DNA of 64,000 bases from Streptomyces violaceoruber (GTDB lineage Bacteria; Actinomycetota; Actinomycetes; Streptomycetales; Streptomycetaceae): the NCBI RefSeq assembly GCF_033406955.1, contig NZ_CP137734.1, forward strand, positions 7,688,001 to 7,752,000, in the 5' to 3' direction. The notes under the pieces were generated by a model that was given only the letters and a program-made list of their open reading frames with translations, was not told the origin of the DNA and made no database searches. Within the stretch, counting starts at the first letter, position 1. Every line of letters starts with the position of its first letter. Shown here piece by piece: positions 15,611 to 23,500 of this stretch. The translations under genes and the position numbers were made by a program.

Positions 15611-16657
15611 ATGCCGTACGTCATGGTGCAGATACCGAATCCACCGCCCTCCGACCCCTCCGCACCGCGCTCCGTACCCACGAGCGCCGATGTGGCCCGG
15701 CTGGCCGGTGTGTCGCGCGCGACCGTCTCCTACGTCCTCAACAACACCGGCACCGTACGGATCAGCGAACCCACCCGCCGCCGCGTCCGCGAGGCCGCCC
15801 GGCAACTGGGCTACGTCCCGCACGCCGCGGCCCGCTCACTGCGCGCCGGGCACAGCCGCATGGTCCTGATGCCGGCGCCGTCCTTCCCCGCCGGCCCGCT
15901 CTACAGCCGGTTCCTCAGCGAACTCCAGTGGGCGCTCGGCCGCCTCGACTACACCGTCGTGCAGTACGGCACCGTCGGCCTGCGCGGCGACGAGGCCGCC
16001 CGCGCCTGGGCCGAACTCCGCCCGGTCGCCGTCCTCGCACCCGGCTCCGACCTCGGCCCGCAGGGCGTGGAGGTCCTCAAACGCTCCGGCGCCCGGGCGG
16101 TCGTCACCCTCGGCCCCGAGGCCGTCGACGGAGCGCACGCGCTGCTCACGGACCAGGCGGGCGTCGGCCGCGGCGCGACCCGCCACCTGTACGACCGCGG
16201 ACGCCGCAGAATCGGCGTCGTCGTGCCCGCGGAAGGCGGCCTGGACGTCTTCTCGGCGCCGCGCCTCGCGGGCGCCCGCGAGGCCGTGTCCGGCACCGAC
16301 GCCACCGTCACCGAGCTGCCCCTCGCCTACGACGAAGGGGACGCCGCCCGCCTCGCGGCGCGCTGGCGCCCCCTGGGGCTCGACGCGGTGTTCGCGTACA
16401 ACGACGAGTACGCGATGCTGCTGATGCGGGCCCTCCAGGACGAGGGCCTCGACATCCCCGGCCACGCCGCCGTGATCGGCGCCGACGACCTGATGCTGGG
16501 CCGGCTGCTGCGGCCCCGGCTGAGCACCGTCCACCTGGAACTGCCCGCCGGCCGCGACCTGGCCGCACTCGTCGACCGGGCGGTGCACGCCCCCGGCGCC
16601 GCGCCCGAACGCCACAAGGTGCTGGGCGCGACGGTGGTGCACCGGGAGTCGAGCTGA
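15611..16657 (+). CDS. LacI family transcriptional regulator
   Basis: A 348-residue LacI/GalR repressor. The DNA-binding domain begins at SADVARLAGVSRATVSYVLN (about 25-44) with the hinge helix ending AARSLRAG, then a sugar-binding-type periplasmic fold to the C-terminus. No sugar-uptake operon is adjacent, so the ligand is unknown. The start could be the ATG at 15611 or the one at 15623. The TetR gene ends 60 bases upstream on the same strand. Confidence 0.85.
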   Translation: MPYVMVQIPNPPPSDPSAPRSVPTSADVARLAGVSRATVSYVLNNTGTVRISEPTRRRVREAARQLGYVPHAAARSLRAGHSRMVLMPAPSFPAGPLYSRFLSELQWALGRLDYTVVQYGTVGLRGDEAARAWAELRPVAVLAPGSDLGPQGVEVLKRSGARAVVTLGPEAVDGAHALLTDQAGVGRGATRHLYDRGRRRIGVVVPAEGGLDVFSAPRLAGAREAVSGTDATVTELPLAYDEGDAARLAARWRPLGLDAVFAYNDEYAMLLMRALQDEGLDIPGHAAVIGADDLMLGRLLRPRLSTVHLELPAGRDLAALVDRAVHAPGAAPERHKVLGATVVHRESS

Positions 16658-16676
16658 CCGGCGGCCGAACCGCCCG

Positions 16677-17081
16677 CTACTGGCCTTCCTGGCCTTCCTG
16701 GCCGTTCTGCCCGGCCTGCGCCTGCTGCTCGGCAACCGCCTTGCGGACCTCGTCCATGTCCAGCTTCCTGGCCTGGCCGATCACGTCGGTGAGGGCCGCC
16801 TCCGGCAGCGCGCCCGGCTGCGCGAACACGGCCACCTGCTCCCGCACGATCATCAGCGTCGGGATCGAACTGATGCCGAAGGCCTGCGCCAGCTCGGGCT
16901 GCGCCTCGGTGTCCACCTTGCCGAACACCAGGTCCGGATTGGCCTCCGCCGCCTTCTCGTAGACCGGCCCGAACTGCTTGCACGGACCGCACCACTCCGC
17001 CCAGAAGTCGATCAACACGAACTCGTTGTCCGTGACCGTCTGGTCGAAGTTCTCCTTGGTGAGTTCCACGGTGCTGGTCAT
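16677..17081 (-). CDS. trxC: Thioredoxin (TrxC-like)
   Basis: A 134-residue thioredoxin with the active site WAEWCGPCKQFGPVYE near residue 33 and the cis-Pro loop ISSIPTLMIV. It reduces protein disulfides in the cytoplasm using thioredoxin reductase. The domain ends near residue 105. The extra tail is Gln/Gly-rich and ends GQNGQEGQEGQ, unusual for thioredoxins. An exact sigmaR-type promoter (17126-17151) stands upstream, as expected for a disulfide-stress gene. The symbol follows S. coelicolor trxC, recalled as SCO0885 and a sigmaR target. It is divergent from a pyridine-nucleotide disulfide oxidoreductase. Confidence 0.9.
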   Translation of the reverse strand: MTSTVELTKENFDQTVTDNEFVLIDFWAEWCGPCKQFGPVYEKAAEANPDLVFGKVDTEAQPELAQAFGISSIPTLMIVREQVAVFAQPGALPEAALTDVIGQARKLDMDEVRKAVAEQQAQAGQNGQEGQEGQ

Positions 17082-17125
17082 GAGGTGATCCCTCTTCCTG
17101 GTTTCGGGGGAGAAGCCGTCGGCAC

Positions 17126-17151
17126 AACACTGCCGACCTGGTGGGTATTCC
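17126..17151 (-). promoter_or_regulatory. SigmaR-type promoter of the thioredoxin gene
   Basis: On the minus strand GGAAT (17151-17147) is followed after exactly 18 bases by GTT (17128-17126), the Streptomyces sigmaR consensus GGAAT-N18-GTT. The predicted transcript start is about 35 bases before the thioredoxin ATG. Confidence 0.8.
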
Positions 17152-17201
17152 GCGCACGTACCCATGTGGCCACGCCGCACACCACCCACCAGACTGACCC
17201 C

Positions 17202-18635
17202 ATGACGCAATCGGATTCCCTCACGTACGACGTCGTCGTGATCGGCGCGGGCCCCGTCGGCGAGAACGTCGCCGACCGCACCCGGGCGGCCGGACTGTCC
17301 ACCGCGATCGTGGAGAGCGAACTGGTCGGCGGCGAATGCTCCTACTGGGCGTGCATGCCCAGCAAGGCCCTGCTGCGCCCGGTCCTCGCCCGCGCGGACG
17401 CCCGCCGCCTGCCCGGCCTCGCCCAGTCGCTCCAGGAACCCCTCGACGCCACTGCCGTCCTCGCCCGCCGGGACGAGTTCACCTCGCACTGGAAGGACGA
17501 CGGCCAGGTCCAGTGGGTCGAGGGCATCGGCGCCGACCTGTACCGCGGACAGGGGCGGCTCGCCGGACCGCGCACGGTGGAGGTGGCCGGTCCCGACGGC
17601 ACCCGCCGGACCCTGTCCGCCCGGCACGCCGTCGCCGTCTGCACCGGCAGCGCCGCCGCCCTGCCCCCGCTGCCCGGACTCGCCGAGGTACGCCCCTGGA
17701 CCAGCCGCGAGGCCACCAGCGCCGAGCGCGCGCCCGGCCGGCTGATCGTCGTCGGCGCCGGAGTCGTCGCCGTCGAGATGGCCACCGCCTGGCAGGCCCT
17801 CGGCTCCCGGGTGACGATGCTGGTGCGCGGCGACGGCGGCCTGCTCGCCCGCATGGAGCCGTTCGCCGGGGAACTGGTCGCCGAGTCGCTCACCGAGGCC
17901 GGCGTGGACATCCGCACCGGCGTCTCCGTCGAGTCCGTCACCCGCGAGAACGGCACCGTCGTCGCCGTCACCGACACCGGCGACCGCCTGGAGGCCGACG
18001 AGATCCTCTTCGCCACCGGCCGGACGCCGCGCACCGGCGACATCGGACTGGACACCGTCGGCCTGAAGCCGGGTTCCTGGCTGCCGGTCGACGACAGCCT
18101 CCGCGTGGAGGGCAGCGACTGGCTCTACGCCGTCGGCGACGTCAACCACCGCGCCCTCCTCACCCATCAGGGCAAGTACCAGGCCCGCATCGCCGGTGCC
18201 GCCATCGCCGCCCGCGCCTCCGGGGTGCCGATCCTGGAGTCCGACCCCTGGGGCGCGCACGCCGCGACCGCCGACCACGACGCCGTGCCCCAGGTGGTGT
18301 TCACCGACCCCGAGGTCGCGTCCGTCGGCCTGACCCTGGCCGAGGCCGAGCAGGCGGGACACCGGGTCCGCGCCGTCGACGTCCCCATCGCCGTGGCGGG
18401 GTCGAGCCTGTACGGCGACGGCTACAAGGGCCGCGCCCGCATGGTGGTCGACCTGGAGGACGAGATCGTCCGCGGTGTCACCTTCGTCGGCCCGGGCGTC
18501 GGCGAGATGATCCACTCCGCGACGATCGCCGTCGCCGGCCGGGTACCGATCAGCCGCTTGTGGCACGCGGTCCCCTCGTACCCGACGATCAGCGAGGTGT
18601 GGCTGAGGCTGCTGGAGACCTACCGGGACAACTGA
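17202..18635 (+). CDS. Pyridine nucleotide-disulfide oxidoreductase, class I
   Basis: A 477-residue flavoenzyme of the lipoamide dehydrogenase/mercuric reductase family. The FAD motif is VVVIGAGPVGENVAD (about 11-25). The redox-active disulfide is GGECSYWACMPSK, with the class I C-x4-C spacing. The NAD(P) motif is LIVVGAGVVAVEMA near 182, and the second FAD motif YAVGDVN is near 310. The C-terminal dimer domain lacks the His-x4-Glu pair expected of true lipoamide dehydrogenases (it reads HAVPSYPTISE, where PSYPT is typical of the family). The substrate is unknown. It is divergent from thioredoxin across 120 bases, which suggests a shared redox role. Confidence 0.85.
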   Translation: MTQSDSLTYDVVVIGAGPVGENVADRTRAAGLSTAIVESELVGGECSYWACMPSKALLRPVLARADARRLPGLAQSLQEPLDATAVLARRDEFTSHWKDDGQVQWVEGIGADLYRGQGRLAGPRTVEVAGPDGTRRTLSARHAVAVCTGSAAALPPLPGLAEVRPWTSREATSAERAPGRLIVVGAGVVAVEMATAWQALGSRVTMLVRGDGGLLARMEPFAGELVAESLTEAGVDIRTGVSVESVTRENGTVVAVTDTGDRLEADEILFATGRTPRTGDIGLDTVGLKPGSWLPVDDSLRVEGSDWLYAVGDVNHRALLTHQGKYQARIAGAAIAARASGVPILESDPWGAHAATADHDAVPQVVFTDPEVASVGLTLAEAEQAGHRVRAVDVPIAVAGSSLYGDGYKGRARMVVDLEDEIVRGVTFVGPGVGEMIHSATIAVAGRVPISRLWHAVPSYPTISEVWLRLLETYRDN

Positions 18636-18696
18636 CGGTCCGGCCGGCCCGGCCCGGACCCGGCGAGCGGAGTCGCCGGCCCGTCCGGGCGGGCGG

Positions 18697-19365
18697 TCAG
18701 GCCGCCGGGCCGGGCAGCTCGAATCCCAGCGCCGACGCCGCCCGCCGCGGCGTCGGCTGGGACCAGAGCTCCGCCATCGCCGCGTTCGAGGCCAGCGAGC
18801 GCAGTTCGGCCCGGTCCAGATACAGCGTGCCGTCGAGGTGGTCCGTCTCGTGCTGCACGATCCGGGCCGGCCAGCCCGCGAACACCTCGTCCACCGCCCG
18901 GCCGTGCTCGTCGCGTGCCCGCAGCCGCACCTCGGCGTGGCGCGCCACCACGGCCTGCCAGCCCGGCACGCTCAGGCACCCCTCGAAGAACGCGGCCCGC
19001 CCGGCGCCGGCCGGCTCGTACGACGGGTTCACCAGCACCCGGAACGGCTGCGGCACCCGCCCCCGCGCCACCCGCACCTCGTCCGGCACCGGCGCCGGGT
19101 CCTCGATCACCGCGACCCTCAGCCCCACCCCGACCTGCGGCGCGGCCAGGCCCACGCCGGGCGCCGCGTGCATGGTCAGCCGCAGTGCCTCGACGAACCG
19201 CTCGAAGAGCGCGGGCGCCACCTGCCCGTCGTACGGCTCGGCCGCGCGCCGCAGCACCGGATCACCGGCCGCGACGATCGGCAACGGGCCGCCGACGGCG
19301 AGCAGTTCCTCGACCCGCTCGGCCAGCGGGACACGATCACTCGGAGTTCCCATCGCGGTTCCCAT
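18697..19365 (-). CDS. def: Peptide deformylase
   Basis: A 222-residue protein with all three deformylase motifs: GVGLAAPQVG (about 72-81), EGCLSVPG (about 130-137) and QHETDHLDG (about 171-179). Their Cys and two His bind the catalytic metal. It removes the formyl group from new polypeptides. The C-terminus is longer than in E. coli Def. The start is either 19365 or 19353; neither has a strong ribosome site. It follows the TPR gene by 31 bases, so it probably shares that gene's sigmaR-type promoter. An oxidation-sensitive Fe(II) deformylase under sigmaR control is reasonable. Confidence 0.88.
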   Translation of the reverse strand: MGTAMGTPSDRVPLAERVEELLAVGGPLPIVAAGDPVLRRAAEPYDGQVAPALFERFVEALRLTMHAAPGVGLAAPQVGVGLRVAVIEDPAPVPDEVRVARGRVPQPFRVLVNPSYEPAGAGRAAFFEGCLSVPGWQAVVARHAEVRLRARDEHGRAVDEVFAGWPARIVQHETDHLDGTLYLDRAELRSLASNAAMAELWSQPTPRRAASALGFELPGPAA

Positions 19366-19396
19366 CGCGCCAGGATGCCACGCTCCGAGTCGTCGC

Positions 19397-19738
19397 TCAG
19401 AGTTCCGCGAAGTCGCCCGCGAGGGCCGAGGCGATCCGCAACTGGGCGTCTGCCTCCTCCTGCCGGCCCTGCCGTTCCAGGGTGCGGCCCAGCATCAGCC
19501 GGGCGTAGTGCTCGACGGGATCGCGCTCGACGACGACCCGCAGCTCGGCCTCCGCCCGCCGCAGCTGGGCCGAGTGGTAGTAGGAGCGCGCCAGCAGCAG
19601 CCGGGGGCCGGTCTGCTCGGGCACCTGCGCGACCAGTCCGTCCAGGACGCGCGCCGCGGCGGCGTAGTCCTTGGCGTCGAAGAACATCCGCGCGCGCTCC
19701 CAGCGCTCCGCCGGCGTTCCGTGGTCGTAGTACGTCAT
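19397..19738 (-). CDS. TPR-repeat protein
   Basis: A 113-residue helical protein with about three tetratricopeptide repeats (ARMFFDAKDYAAAARVLDGL, then ARSYYHSAQLRRAEAELRVV, then LMLGRTLERQGRQEEADAQL). TPRs bind partner proteins; none can be named. GAAGGAGG precedes the ATG. An exact GGAAT-N18-GTT promoter lies 30-55 bases upstream, and peptide deformylase follows. The two form a probable oxidative-stress unit. Confidence 0.8.
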   Translation of the reverse strand: MTYYDHGTPAERWERARMFFDAKDYAAAARVLDGLVAQVPEQTGPRLLLARSYYHSAQLRRAEAELRVVVERDPVEHYARLMLGRTLERQGRQEEADAQLRIASALAGDFAEL

Positions 19739-19767
19739 GTCCACTGGAAACCTCCTTCGGGCCCTGC

Positions 19768-19793
19768 AACCACGCCGCACGGTTGAACATTCC
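19768..19793 (-). promoter_or_regulatory. SigmaR-type promoter of the TPR-deformylase unit
   Basis: On the minus strand GGAAT (19793-19789) is separated by exactly 18 bases from GTT (19770-19768). This is the second perfect match to the sigmaR consensus within 2.7 kb. Transcription would start just upstream of the GAAGGAGG ribosome site of the TPR gene. Confidence 0.75.
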
Positions 19794-19914
19794 ACTACTG
19801 AGGGAGGCGCCCGCGGGTGCGCGCGCGGGTGCGCGGGGGGACGCCGTCGCCCGCCACGGTGACGGCCCGCGGTCCGTCTGACGCGAAGGCCCCGCCGGGT
19901 CTAGGTTGGGCGGC

Positions 19915-20880
19915 ATGAGCAACCTTGATCGCGAAGCCGTACCCAGTCCCTGCGGCGGCCGCGGCTTCGTGGTGACGGAACCCGTACGGGAACTTCTCAG
20001 CCCCCGCAACGTCAAGCTCGGCGAGTCCACCGAGGTCCGCCGACTGCTGCCCAACCTGGGCCGGCGCATGGTCGGCGCCTGGTGCTTCGTCGACCACTAC
20101 GGCCCCGACGACATCGCCGACGAGCCCGGCATGCAGGTGCCACCGCATCCGCACATGGGCCTGCAGACGGTGAGCTGGCTGCACGAGGGCGAGGTACTGC
20201 ACCGCGACTCCACCGGCAGCCTGCAGACCATCCGCCCGCGCCAGCTGGGCCTGATGACCTCCGGCCGCGCGATCAGCCACTCGGAGGAGAGCCCGCGCCC
20301 GCACGCGCGCCTCCTGCACGGCGCGCAGCTGTGGGTGGCCCTCCCGGACGCCCACCGCCACACCGACCCCCACTTCGAGTTCCACGCCGAGCTGCCCCGG
20401 GTCACCGCCCCGGGCCTGGCCGCCACCGTGCTCCTCGGCACCCTCGACACCGCCACCTCGCCCGGCACCACGTACACCCCCCTCGTCGGCGCCGACCTGG
20501 CCCTCACCGGCTCCACGGACGTACGCCTGCCGCTGGAACGGGACTTCGAGTACGCCGTACTGGCCATGAGCGGCGAGGCCCACGTCGACGGCGTGCCCCT
20601 GGTGCCGGGCTCGATGCTCTACCTCGGCTGCGGCCGCGACGAGTTGCCCCTGCGTGCCGACTCGGACGCGGAGCTGATGCTCCTGGGCGGCGAGCCGTTC
20701 GAGGAGGAGCTGATCATGTTCTGGAACTGGATCGGACGGTCGCAGGAGGAGATCGTACAGGCGCGGCGGGACTGGATGGAGGGCTCCCGGTTCGGCGAGG
20801 TGAAGGGGTACGACGGGGCGCCACTGCCTGCCCCGGCGCTGCCGGCGGTGCCGTTGAAACCGCGAGGGAGGACGCGTTGA
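19915..20880 (+). CDS. Pirin family protein
   Basis: A 321-residue bicupin of the pirin family. The N-terminal cupin holds the metal ligands HPHMGLQTVSWLHEGEVLHRD (about residues 77-97) and the RPRQLGLMTSGRAISHSEES motif. The C-terminal cupin (about 190-285) is followed by a conserved tail EEIVQARRDWMEG, then RFGEVKGYDGAPLPAP. Pirins bind iron; some are quercetinases or transcription cofactors. The length is typical and the gene looks intact. Its last 45 codons and downstream flank are repeated at 28.6 kb and the last 43 codons at 34.0 kb, which suggests that this 3' end was an insertion or duplication point. Confidence 0.88.
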   Translation: MSNLDREAVPSPCGGRGFVVTEPVRELLSPRNVKLGESTEVRRLLPNLGRRMVGAWCFVDHYGPDDIADEPGMQVPPHPHMGLQTVSWLHEGEVLHRDSTGSLQTIRPRQLGLMTSGRAISHSEESPRPHARLLHGAQLWVALPDAHRHTDPHFEFHAELPRVTAPGLAATVLLGTLDTATSPGTTYTPLVGADLALTGSTDVRLPLERDFEYAVLAMSGEAHVDGVPLVPGSMLYLGCGRDELPLRADSDAELMLLGGEPFEEELIMFWNWIGRSQEEIVQARRDWMEGSRFGEVKGYDGAPLPAPALPAVPLKPRGRTR

Positions 20881-21073
20881 CCTGCGGAGATGCGTCGATT
20901 CGGCTGACCGTCGCGGGTAGGCTGCCAGCAATCCTCTCATTTTCGGCCCGCCTGCCGGAATGCTCCTGAACAGCTCGCCGGCCTCAGGCCGGAGTGGTTG
21001 GCGATCCCACGGTGTGGCTGTCTGTGGCCAGCTGTTGCAAGACACTTGCTGACTCAATGCTGACTTTGCTGAC
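20743..21073 (+). repeat. Repeat copy 1: pirin 3' end plus flank
   Basis: This 331-bp unit runs from the pirin codons for QEEIVQARRDWMEG through the stop and TGACCTGCGGA, then about 160 bases of weakly similar sequence, to a block GACACTTGCTGACTCAATGC that holds several GCTGAC words. The same order and nearly the same length (327 bp) are seen at 28582-28908. The two ends are clearly similar; the middle has diverged. Confidence 0.7.
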
Positions 21074-21079
21074 CTGCCA

Positions 21080-21848
21080 TCAGGTGAGGTTGAAGGGCCC
21101 TTTGCTCATGTCCGGCGATCGCGTGCGACGCAGGTCGGGCAGGGGCTGACGGACTCGGGGCAGGCCGAGAGAGACGACCTGGCGGATGCGGCCGACGACC
21201 TGGACGGCTTGCTGGATCTGGGCGCGGTCCTCGTCGGTGAGCTCATCGAGGTCGGCGCGGACGCGGCTGACGAGGCGACGGACGCGGGTGACGCCGAAGA
21301 CGACCAGGCGTTCGCGGCTGCGCAGCAGGTCGGCCAGGTAGGACGCGGCCAGCGTCACTCCGACCCGGGTCTGCAGCAGCCAGCCGGCCAGTGCCGCCAC
21401 CGTTTTGCCCCCCCCAGATGAGCAGATACAGCTGGGCCAGGGCCGCGGCGATGGCGGCCGTCACCGCCGCCGTACCGCCCGGCGCGGCCAGCACCACCAG
21501 CGACGACAGGCACGCCAGCGTGATCAGCGGGCCGATGCCCAGCAGTTCGGTCCACGACAGTGCACGTGCCAGCCGCCACGACCGCAGCGGATAACCGCGC
21601 CACCACTCGCGGGAGATGACCGACGGATCATGACGGGGCTGGGCCAGCGGTCCGAACAGCCACATGCCACCCCACACCGTGAGCGCCACGGCGATCCAGC
21701 CCTCATGGATCACGCCATGGGTGGTCAAGGACGCGCCCGCGATCACGAGGGCGGCCAGGATGAGTCCGGTGACCAGACTGAAGGCGCGCTCGTTGTGCGG
21801 GCCGTTGCGGAGCAGGCGCAGTCTGAGCGCGAACAAGGCGCGGGTCAC
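21080..21848 (-). pseudogene. ABC transporter permease, frameshifted and probably truncated
   Basis: The frame starts at a GTG (21848) overlapping the ATPase stop as GTGA. It encodes about 146 hydrophobic residues (ALFALRLRLLRNG start, several membrane helices) to LYLLIWGG. At a run of eight C (21408-21415) the frame must shift by one base to continue as AALAGWLLQTRVGVTL and on to a stop at 21080. The total of about 250 residues is short for this permease class, and the 3' end abuts the repeat junction. It is either a sequencing error in the C-run or a real loss. The second frameshift in the partner gene favours decay. Confidence 0.6.
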
Positions 21849-22622
21849 GCGAGCCACTCCAGCGGACGCACGGGATCGGCGCCCATCAGCTCGACGAACC
21901 GCTCGTTCAGCGTCGTGCCGGCGGCCACCTGCTCCACCGGCCCCTCGAGCAGTACCCGGCCCTCCGCCACCACTGCCATCCGGCGGCAGGTGCGCTCGAC
22001 GAATTCCATGATGTGGCTCGACATGACCACCGTGCCACCGGCGTCGACGTACTGCGTGAGCACTTGCTCGATGGAGCGGGCCGAGACCGGGTCGATCGCC
22101 TCGAACGGCTCGTCCAGCGAGTACTCGGGGCCGGTGCAGCAACGCCAGCGCAAGACTGATCTTCTTGCGCATGCCTGTGGAGTACTCCACGATCAGCGTG
22201 CGTGGAACCGCGTCCAGTCCGAGGATCTCCAGCAGGTCGTCCGCCCGCGCACGCCAGCCGCCGTCCAGACCGCGCAGCCCCGCGCTGTAGCGCAGGACCT
22301 CGCCGGCGGTCAGCCGTTCGGGCAAGGACAGCCCGTCCATCATGACGCCGAGCTGCGCGAGCGCGGCCTCCCGCGCGGTGCGCAGATCGTGACCGGCGAC
22401 CCTGACCGAGCCCGCCGTCGGACGGCGCAGCCCGCACATGGCAGTCAGGGCGGTGGTCTTGCCGGCGCCGTTGGGGCCCACGATGCCGTAGAACATTCCG
22501 GGCGGAATGCTCAGACTGAGCCGGTCGACGGCGAGCCTGGCGCCGAAGCGCTGAGTCAGGTTCGCCACTTCGATGCGGGAACGCAGGGATGACCACAGGG
22601 ATTCTGCAACGGACTTCCTCAC
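21845..22622 (-). pseudogene. ABC transporter ATPase, frameshifted
   Basis: It starts at a GTG overlapping the hydrolase stop (GTGA). The first part has Walker A GIVGPNGAGKTTALTAMCGL and the signature-like EYSTGMRKKISLA. Near 22140 the frame breaks. The Walker B region SLDEPFEAIDPVSARS and H-loop VVMSSHIMEF continue in another frame to the stop at 21845. A two-base loss (expected LVLDEP) would explain it. Without the repair the protein ends before Walker B and cannot hydrolyse ATP. Confidence 0.65.
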
Positions 22623-23497
22623 TCGGCCGTGTGCGTGAGGATCGCGTCTGCCAGCTCCTGGTGGGTCTCCAGCGGCAGCGTGTGCCCCATGCCCGCCACG
22701 GTCATCAGCCTTGCCCCCGGGATCTGTTCGGCGATGAGCGCACCGTGCCCCGGTTTGACTGGCTCGTGGCTGCCCTCGATGACCAGCGTGGGCGCCTTCA
22801 CCCGGTGCAGCGCGTCCACCGGTTCGAAGTCTGGGCTGACCCCTGCGGCCAGCCGGTGATTGGACGCCGCCGACAGATCGCGGGCCCGGCTGTAGACGCG
22901 TTCCTGCAGTCGGCGCGCCGCGTCCTCGTCGAAGGGCAGCCCGGTGCCGTGCAGTACGCGCTGCTCGGCGATCATGCTGTCGATCAGCGCGGGGCGGTCT
23001 CGAGCCGGCGGGGCGGCCATCAGCGCGCGCAGGAATTCCACGAACTCCTGCTCCGGCTCTGGGAGGCTGCCCTTGGGCTGCGGCTGGCCCGTCAGGGCGC
23101 GCAGGAGCACCTGGCCCTCACCGCGACCGAGCGGCGAGGAGGCGATGACGGTCAGCGAGCGCACCCGCTCCGGGGCCTCCACGGCGATGAGCTGGCTGAG
23201 CAGCCCGCCCGCCGAGTGGCCCACCAGGTGGGCGCTGTCCAGACCGTGGGCCGCCAGTACGCGGTAGACGTCGTTCTTGATGTCGTCCCAGGTGTACGGA
23301 TCGGTCGCGAAGTCGACGGTGCCCGACCTGCCGGTGTCACGGTGGTCGTACCGGATCACCCGGCGGCCTCCGGCGGCCAGGCGGCCGACGAACTCGTCCG
23401 GCCACAAGATGCCCTGCGACATCGACCCCATGATCAAAAGGATCGGCGTGTCCGTCTCGGCACCGAACTCTTCACTCCAGATGGTTACGTTTCGCAT
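22619..23497 (-). CDS. Alpha/beta hydrolase, RdmC methylesterase-like
   Basis: A 292-residue hydrolase. It shares the layout of aclacinomycin methylesterase RdmC: LLIMGSMSQGILWPDEFV, RVIRYDHRDTGRS, nucleophile elbow LVGHSAGGLLSQ with Ser, and a final GMGHTLP with the catalytic His. The acidic position is Glu (GSHEPVKP), where RdmC has Asp. It is the second gene of a LuxR - hydrolase - ATPase - permease string, 3 bases after the regulator and overlapping the ATPase start. Esterase of unknown substrate; a role in polyketide tailoring is possible, but no biosynthetic genes are nearby. Confidence 0.82.
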   Translation of the reverse strand: MRNVTIWSEEFGAETDTPILLIMGSMSQGILWPDEFVGRLAAGGRRVIRYDHRDTGRSGTVDFATDPYTWDDIKNDVYRVLAAHGLDSAHLVGHSAGGLLSQLIAVEAPERVRSLTVIASSPLGRGEGQVLLRALTGQPQPKGSLPEPEQEFVEFLRALMAAPPARDRPALIDSMIAEQRVLHGTGLPFDEDAARRLQERVYSRARDLSAASNHRLAAGVSPDFEPVDALHRVKAPTLVIEGSHEPVKPGHGALIAEQIPGARLMTVAGMGHTLPLETHQELADAILTHTAE

Positions 23498-23500
23498 GCG

